From an uncultured Clostridium sp. (GTDB taxonomy: Bacteria > Bacillota > Clostridia > Lachnospirales > Lachnospiraceae): a DNA stretch of 19,069 nt. The notes under the pieces are model-generated. The model saw only the letters and a program-made list of their open reading frames with translations, had not been told where the DNA came from and did not search any database. A program made the translations under genes and the position numbers. Shown one piece after another: positions 13,987-19,069 of this stretch (position 1 is the first letter of the stretch; the number at the start of each line of letters is the position of its first letter). Location of the stretch: assembly GCA_900551135.1 (NCBI GenBank), contig URUX01000028.1, positions 1-19,069 on the forward strand. The letters run 5' to 3'.

Positions 13987-16497
13987 ATGGGAGTCAATAA
14001 GAAACAGGCAGCAGGTGCGGTGAAAACCGCACTGGTCTGCCTTCTGATTTTTACAGCAGCCATTACCCTTTTTTCCTGCTTATTTGGAGGGAAAGAGACC
14101 CAGGCAGCAGGAAGGACGATGCTGGGACAGCCGGAATATGGATATGGAAATTCTGAGATAGAACTGGAGGCCAGTTACGGGTTTGACAATATGGCAAAGG
14201 GCGGACGATACCTTCCCGTATATGTAACCCTGACCAATCATACGGAAGAAACCTACCATGGAACCCTGCAGGTGATTTCCATGGAATCGGACTATCGGAT
14301 ATACCGGTATGAGTTTCCAGTTGTTCTGGAAAGCAAAGAAAGCAGCCTGAAAAATTTAAATATTCCTCTGGGCGCTAAGGCGGATCAGCTGTATGTCACT
14401 CTGCTGAACCAGGACGGGAAAAAGATTGCCCAAAAACGGCTGAAACTGAATACAAGCGAGGACATTCCGGAACTGTTAGTCGGAGTTATCAGCGATACCC
14501 AGGATCGGCTTCAGTATTTTAATGATGTGGGAATCAATTACAGTACTCTGAGAACCCGTTTGTGCAAAATGGTTGCAGGAAGTATTCCCAGTCAGGCGGC
14601 AGGCCTGGATCAGCTGGATGTGCTGCTGATTACCAATTATGATGTTCGAAGAATGTCAGAAGATCAGCTGGCGGCTATTCGGGAGTGGGTAAACCGGGGC
14701 GGCGTTCTTCTTTTGGGAACCGGGGCAAGAGGCTGTGATATTTTATATGAGTTTATGGAAAATAATATAAAAACACCTCCTAATTACCTGGGATCGGTTT
14801 ATATTGATATGGGGGAGGGCTATCTGTTTTCCAAAACCGGAAGTTCCGGGATTTTTTTAGAATGCAATGATATTAATCTTTCAGAAGAAAACGTATTAAT
14901 GGAAAGCGCAGGGATTCCCCTTCTGACATCTGTAGCCAGAGAAAGCGGAATCATCGTGGCCGCGGCATTTGATTTTGCAGATTTGGAAGAGTTCTGTCAG
15001 GAAAATCCATCTTATGTAGATCAGCTTTTTACCAGAATTTTGGGAGAAACCCGAATTACAAGGCTGTCGGATTATTTATACAGCGGAACATCCAATACTT
15101 ACTGGGCGGTGCAAAGCATTATTAATGCAGGAAGTGTAGATAAGCTGCCCCATATCGGCCTGTATGCAGTTGTTATTGTCAGCTATATTTTGCTGGCCGG
15201 TCCGGGCCTGTATTTCCTTTTGAAACAGAGAGACATGCAGCAGTATTACCGGACCAGCGTAGTTTTTATGTCACTTTTATGCACAGGTATTGTCTATGTA
15301 ATGAGTGGAGAAACGCGGTTTACCAACACATTTTTTAATTACGCTTCCATTCAGGATGTGTCGGATGAAGTGGTGACAGAGTCAACCTATGTGAATATGC
15401 AGGCACCGGATAACCGGCCGTATTCGATAGAGTTTGATCCCAGCTATACGGTGCGCCCGATTACCAGAAGTGCATACTATGAGGCAGAACAGATCCCCAA
15501 ATTTACCGGGCAGGAGGAACCGAATCTTGCGATTTCTTATGGGGAGGATGCAACCAGACTGGATGTGCGGAACGTACCGGCTTTTGCATCCAATTATTTC
15601 CAGCTTGAAAAGAGGTTTGACAATGTTTCCGGGCAGGGAATTGATGCAGAAGTAAATTATTTTGAAGGAACGATTACGGGGCAGATCACCAATCGGATGG
15701 ACTGCCGGATTGAAGACACAGCCATATTGCTTTACGGTGCAATGGCGGTAGTAGGAGATCTGGAGCCAGGGGAAACCAAATCTCTGGAAGGGATTCCGGT
15801 ATTGCATTATCCAGTGGCGTCAGCTTCGTCCAGAGCGACGGCAGAGCAGATCACTGGAGGATGGAAATACAAAAAAGCGGATATTTCGGACACAGAATAT
15901 ATGAGAACAATGGCAAAAACCAGTCTGCTGGAATTTTATCTGGATGAGTATCTGACTGGTTATCAGCCTGGTGCAAGGATTGTAGCATTTCGGGGAAGTG
16001 GGGAATCCGGTTCGTTTTTAATGGGAGACGGATATGAGGTGTCAGGTCTTACCATGTTTACGTCTGCTGCAGAAGCCCATATGGAAAAAGAAGGGCTGGC
16101 ATACCGATCCGTTATGGCCAATTCTCCCAAAGTGATAAACGGGATTTATCAGACTTCCAGCAACACCATTACCGGTATGAGTCCGGTTACCCTGGAATAT
16201 AGTCTGGGCAGCGATTTAAATATAGAAAAGCTGCGATTTGAAAAATTATCCCCGGTATTTTGTGAAAATGCCGGATTTGGACAGCTTCAGCCCTTTGAGG
16301 GAAGCATGTATTTTTACAACTTTGGAATCGGAGATTATGAACGGATCAGTCCTGGAAAAATGGAGTTTGAAGACTGGGAATTAGAATCTTATTTGTCACC
16401 AGGCCAAACGATTATTGTCCGGTACGTATGCAGCAGCAATGTAGAATATGGAAATGTAGTGCTTCCAATACTGTATGTGACGGGGAGGGAGTTTTGA
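13987..16497 (+). CDS. Large membrane protein with extracytoplasmic glutamine-amidotransferase-like segment, ABC-associated
   Basis: About 836 residues; no named family is certain. An N-terminal membrane or signal segment (about 14-34, ALVCLLIFTAAITLF) leads into a beta-rich Ig-like region (about 50-155, YLPVYVTLTNHTEETYHG). An alpha/beta segment (about 159-260) contains LLITNYDV and EWVNRGGVLLLGTGARG, resembling class I glutamine-amidotransferase-like folds. Two closely spaced membrane segments lie near 389-413 and 419-441 (ASP-poor, with KQRDMQQYY between). The last ~395 residues are beta-rich and presumably outside. No Cys-His-Glu catalytic set is evident. Such proteins occur beside ABC transporters (compare GldG-type auxiliary components), so an auxiliary role for the ABC genes downstream is inferred. 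The start is ATG 13987, 7 bases after the kinase stop; the frame is open upstream to TTG 13942. Its stop overlaps the ATPase ATG (TGATG). Confidence 0.8.
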   Translation: MGVNKKQAAGAVKTALVCLLIFTAAITLFSCLFGGKETQAAGRTMLGQPEYGYGNSEIELEASYGFDNMAKGGRYLPVYVTLTNHTEETYHGTLQVISMESDYRIYRYEFPVVLESKESSLKNLNIPLGAKADQLYVTLLNQDGKKIAQKRLKLNTSEDIPELLVGVISDTQDRLQYFNDVGINYSTLRTRLCKMVAGSIPSQAAGLDQLDVLLITNYDVRRMSEDQLAAIREWVNRGGVLLLGTGARGCDILYEFMENNIKTPPNYLGSVYIDMGEGYLFSKTGSSGIFLECNDINLSEENVLMESAGIPLLTSVARESGIIVAAAFDFADLEEFCQENPSYVDQLFTRILGETRITRLSDYLYSGTSNTYWAVQSIINAGSVDKLPHIGLYAVVIVSYILLAGPGLYFLLKQRDMQQYYRTSVVFMSLLCTGIVYVMSGETRFTNTFFNYASIQDVSDEVVTESTYVNMQAPDNRPYSIEFDPSYTVRPITRSAYYEAEQIPKFTGQEEPNLAISYGEDATRLDVRNVPAFASNYFQLEKRFDNVSGQGIDAEVNYFEGTITGQITNRMDCRIEDTAILLYGAMAVVGDLEPGETKSLEGIPVLHYPVASASSRATAEQITGGWKYKKADISDTEYMRTMAKTSLLEFYLDEYLTGYQPGARIVAFRGSGESGSFLMGDGYEVSGLTMFTSAAEAHMEKEGLAYRSVMANSPKVINGIYQTSSNTITGMSPVTLEYSLGSDLNIEKLRFEKLSPVFCENAGFGQLQPFEGSMYFYNFGIGDYERISPGKMEFEDWELESYLSPGQTIIVRYVCSSNVEYGNVVLPILYVTGREF

Positions 16498-17444
16498 TGC
16501 TGAGAATTAGAAATTTACAAAAAACATTTGGTAAATACCACGCCCTTTCCGATCTGAATCTGGAGATTCCCAGAGGTTCTCTGTTTGGATTTGTAGGCCC
16601 CAATGGCGCAGGAAAAACCACCACGATAAAAATCATATGCGGCCTTCTGATGGCGGATTCCGGAACAGTAGAAATAGATGGCTGCGACATCCGGCAGGAG
16701 TCAAACAAAGTAAAGGGCATGACTGGCTATGTACCGGATTATTTTGGAGTATACGACAATCTGAAAGTCTCAGAATATATGGAATTTTTTGCATCCTGTT
16801 ACGGATTGGACGGATTAAAGGCGAGAACCCGGATTATGACGCTGCTGGAACAGGTGGGACTGGAAGACAGAGAGGATTTTTATGTGGATGGTCTTTCCAG
16901 AGGTATGAAACAGAGGCTGTGTCTTGCCAGGGCTTTGATTCACGATCCGCAGCTGCTGATTTTGGACGAACCTACATCCGGAATGGACCCCAGAAGCCGA
17001 TTCGATTTTAAAGAAATTATCCGGGAACTGCATCAGCAGGGAAAGACCATTTTAATCAGTTCCCATCTGTTGTCGGAACTGTCGGAATTATGTACGGATT
17101 TGGGAATTATTGATGAGGGGCATATGGTTCTGGGCGGCAGTATGCAGGAGATTTTAGAAAGAGTAGACAGTTCCAGGCCGCTGGTGATTACAGTCAACGG
17201 AAAACTGGAACGGGCGATGGCTATTTTGAGAAGCCACCCGGGTGTCCAGACTATTTCGGTGAAAGAAAAAGACATTATGGTTGGATTTATCGGAGACAGA
17301 GAAGATGAAGCCCAGCTTTTGCAGCAATTAGTTGATGCAGAAATTCCGGTCTGCGGATTTGCCAGAGTGAGAGGAGATTTGGAAACCCTGTTTATGCAGA
17401 TTACGGAAAAAGATGAAAAGGTGGTGCTGATCCATGAAGGTTAA
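16497..17444 (+). CDS. ABC transporter ATP-binding protein
   Basis: The 315-residue ATPase has Walker A GPNGAGKTT (34-42, K40), signature LSRGMKQ (133-139), Walker B LLILDEP (D157, catalytic E158) and switch H190 in SSHLLSEL. The first ~215 residues form the nucleotide-binding domain of the ABC-2 export type (CcmA/DrrA-like). The last ~100 residues form a C-terminal extension common in that group. It starts at ATG 16497, overlapping the previous stop by one base, with GGGGAGGGAG just upstream; the frame is open back to 16428 but that extension lies inside the preceding gene. It would power the permease encoded next, whose ATG lies inside this gene. Substrate unknown. Confidence 0.96.
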   Translation: MLRIRNLQKTFGKYHALSDLNLEIPRGSLFGFVGPNGAGKTTTIKIICGLLMADSGTVEIDGCDIRQESNKVKGMTGYVPDYFGVYDNLKVSEYMEFFASCYGLDGLKARTRIMTLLEQVGLEDREDFYVDGLSRGMKQRLCLARALIHDPQLLILDEPTSGMDPRSRFDFKEIIRELHQQGKTILISSHLLSELSELCTDLGIIDEGHMVLGGSMQEILERVDSSRPLVITVNGKLERAMAILRSHPGVQTISVKEKDIMVGFIGDREDEAQLLQQLVDAEIPVCGFARVRGDLETLFMQITEKDEKVVLIHEG

Positions 17445-18387
17445 TCCAATTTATAAGAAAGAAGTAAAAGCCAGTTCCCGGAGTATGCGTTTGCCAGTCA
17501 TTCTTATGATATTCAATGGGATTTTAGCCATGGCGGCCCTGCTCAATATGTATTCTATTTTGTACCGGGTATGGACCACTGCTGAAATCCAGTATTCCGG
17601 TTTTTTAGAGATGTATATATTTGTGGCTGCAGCAGAATTTTCCATGTTTCTTTTTATTATGCCCGCTATTGCAGCGGGCAGTATCAGCGGTGAGCGGGAA
17701 CGCCAGACTCTGGATCTGCTTTTGACAACCCAGACGACGCCCGGACAGATTATCAGAGGAAAGCTGATGTCTTCTTTAAGCAGCATGTTTTTGATTCTGG
17801 CAGCCAGTTTTCCGGTTATTGCCCTGGTGTTTGTGTATGGAGGAATTACCTGGAAAGATTTGGTACTGCTGTTTGTGCATTTTATTGTTACGGCTCTTTT
17901 AGTGACAGGGATAGGGTTATTTTGCTCGGCCCTGTTTAAAAGAACCATTCTGTCGGCAGCGGTATCTTACGGCGGGACTGCGCTGCTGGTAGGGGGCACA
18001 TTTGCTGTCAATGAGTTTGCCTTAAGTATTTCAACTATGCGCTGGAATAATTATATGAATCAAATCGGAAGCGTGATGAGCCAGGCCAGTTCCGGCGGAT
18101 TTTTATATCTGATGCTGTTTAATCCGGCGGCAACCTTTTATTCCATTATTCGCAGTCAGACTGGTACAACCAGTATTTCGCACACAGCAAGCCAGTGGTT
18201 TGGCTATCATGAAAGCAGTTTTATAACCAGTCACTGGGTATTGGTAAGTATGGCGGTACAGCTTCTGGCAGCGCTGTTTCTGCTCAATGCGGCGGTAAAG
18301 CTGATTGATCCGGCAGTAAAAAAGGGCAGGAGAACTTTAAAATATCCGAAATACCGCCGTAATTCCCATACACAGAAGAATTCCTAA
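17434..18387 (+). CDS. ABC-2 type transporter permease
   Basis: The 317-residue protein has about six membrane segments (approximately residues 18-42, 60-85, 110-132, 137-160, 166-192 and 267-290). Between the second and third lies SISGERERQTLDLLLTT, the loop typical of ABC-2 permeases that contacts the ATPase. With the adjacent ATPase it forms a probable export-type transporter in the cytoplasmic membrane. ATG 17434 overlaps the ATPase end by 11 bases; AAAGGTGG is about 10 bases upstream. The basic C-terminal tail (KYPKYRRNSHTQKNS) is encoded in DNA that also encodes, on the other strand, the end of FeoB. No terminator is visible after the stop. Confidence 0.94.
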   Translation: MKVNPIYKKEVKASSRSMRLPVILMIFNGILAMAALLNMYSILYRVWTTAEIQYSGFLEMYIFVAAAEFSMFLFIMPAIAAGSISGERERQTLDLLLTTQTTPGQIIRGKLMSSLSSMFLILAASFPVIALVFVYGGITWKDLVLLFVHFIVTALLVTGIGLFCSALFKRTILSAAVSYGGTALLVGGTFAVNEFALSISTMRWNNYMNQIGSVMSQASSGGFLYLMLFNPAATFYSIIRSQTGTTSISHTASQWFGYHESSFITSHWVLVSMAVQLLAALFLLNAAVKLIDPAVKKGRRTLKYPKYRRNSHTQKNS

Positions 18388-19069
18388 TACAGTGGGCAGG
18401 AGAATGGAAAGAACCGTCCATTTAAAAGATTTTGTCTCCTTATGAATAGTCAGCACTGTGGTGGAACAAGGCCAGTGGAACAAAGAGAAAATCAGCATGG
18501 ATACTGCAGTCTGCCAGGTCCAGCCGTGAGCCAGAAGAAGCTGGCTTAAAGCGTGGGAGTCGCTCATTTCCATCAGAACACCAGACTGCAGGTAGGCCAT
18601 CAGGATAATGGGAAGTACGATTTCATTGGCTGGAAAGCCTAACAGGAAACCGATTAGAATTACACCGTCCATTCCCATGAGCCGTCCAAGAGGATCAAAA
18701 AATCCGGTCAGCATGGAGAGAAGAGTGGGAGCGGAAGACGGAACTGCCTGGACAGCGGGATTGGCTGTATCCATTAAGATTGTCTGGGTCGTTAAGGCGA
18801 AATATCCGTTTTCCGCGCCGACATAAGAGATATTTGCCAGAATCCATATTAAAAGACCAGCGGGAGCAGCGACGGCCACGGCTCTTCCCAGGACAAACAG
18901 GGTTCGGTCAAAGATGGATCGGACAACGACTTTTCCTATCTGGGGTCTGCGGTAGGGAGGCAGTTCCAGAGTAAAAAAAGAGGGAATTCCTTTCAGCAGA
19001 GTGTGGGACAGAACCCAGGAAGAAGCCAGGGAAGCCAGGACTCCCAGAAGGATTACGGCTGTCACACAT
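18337..19069 (-). CDS. feoB: Ferrous iron transport protein B, C-terminal part (5' end outside the window)
   Basis: On the minus strand the frame is open from the right edge to the TAA at 18339-18337, giving about 243 residues. It corresponds to the last third of FeoB, the GTP-driven Fe2+ uptake protein of the cytoplasmic membrane. Visible family features are LPPYRRPQ, multiple membrane helices, GFLLGFPANEIVLPI and LFHWPCSTTVLTIHKET, characteristic of the FeoB C-terminal (Gate-containing) region. The GTPase domain and start lie beyond 19069; a GTG at 19065 is only an internal Val codon. It is convergent with the ABC operon and overlaps the permease by 51 bases. Any feoA neighbour would lie outside the window. 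Confidence 0.95.
   Translation of the reverse strand, partial: CVTAVILLGVLASLASSWVLSHTLLKGIPSFFTLELPPYRRPQIGKVVVRSIFDRTLFVLGRAVAVAAPAGLLIWILANISYVGAENGYFALTTQTILMDTANPAVQAVPSSAPTLLSMLTGFFDPLGRLMGMDGVILIGFLLGFPANEIVLPIILMAYLQSGVLMEMSDSHALSQLLLAHGWTWQTAVSMLIFSLFHWPCSTTVLTIHKETKSFKWTVLSILLPTVLGILLCMGITAVFRIF

Noticed and set aside
16428..16496. Upstream start for the ABC ATPase
   Set aside because: The extra residues are out-of-frame readings of the preceding gene; ATG 16497 has a strong ribosome site and gives the normal family N-terminus.

Overview
This is an ordinary-looking chromosomal stretch from a Gram-positive anaerobe of the Clostridia, most likely Lachnospiraceae. That placement is inferred from four things: ChW repeats on a secreted polysaccharide deacetylase, VanRS-type signalling genes, strong AAGGAGG-like ribosome sites with sigma-A promoters, and a CIRCE element in front of clpB. 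Coding density is high. No gene-free stretch exceeds 300 bases; the largest gaps (about 4478-4725, 9163-9317 and 11910-12145) hold terminators and promoters. I see no rRNA, tRNA, CRISPR array, insertion sequence or phage gene.

Left part (1-4550): the 3' part of a secreted ChW/NodB polysaccharide deacetylase with a tandem-repeat linker, closed by a terminator. A single-pass membrane protein of unknown function follows; it has its own promoter but no ordinary start codon. Next come purine nucleoside phosphorylase and a lipoprotein built of three similar beta-rich units, ending in a strong terminator.

Middle (4551-11973): an apparent four-gene operon of a MATE efflux pump, a histidine phosphatase, a DUF5107/TPR protein and a GNAT acetyltransferase. 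It is driven by an extended -10 promoter with an inverted repeat just upstream. clpB follows under a CIRCE/sigma-A promoter and ends in a terminator.

Right part (11974-19069): a tightly packed five-gene unit. It encodes a VanR-like regulator, a VanS-like kinase, a large extracytoplasmic membrane protein with a glutamine-amidotransferase-like segment, an ABC ATPase and an ABC-2 permease. Every junction overlaps or is a few bases long, which suggests one sensing-and-transport module at the cell envelope with an unknown substrate. This is the best candidate for an undescribed system here. The last gene runs the other way: the C-terminal part of FeoB, whose end overlaps the permease end by 51 bases.

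All functional statements come from reading motifs; no database search was possible.
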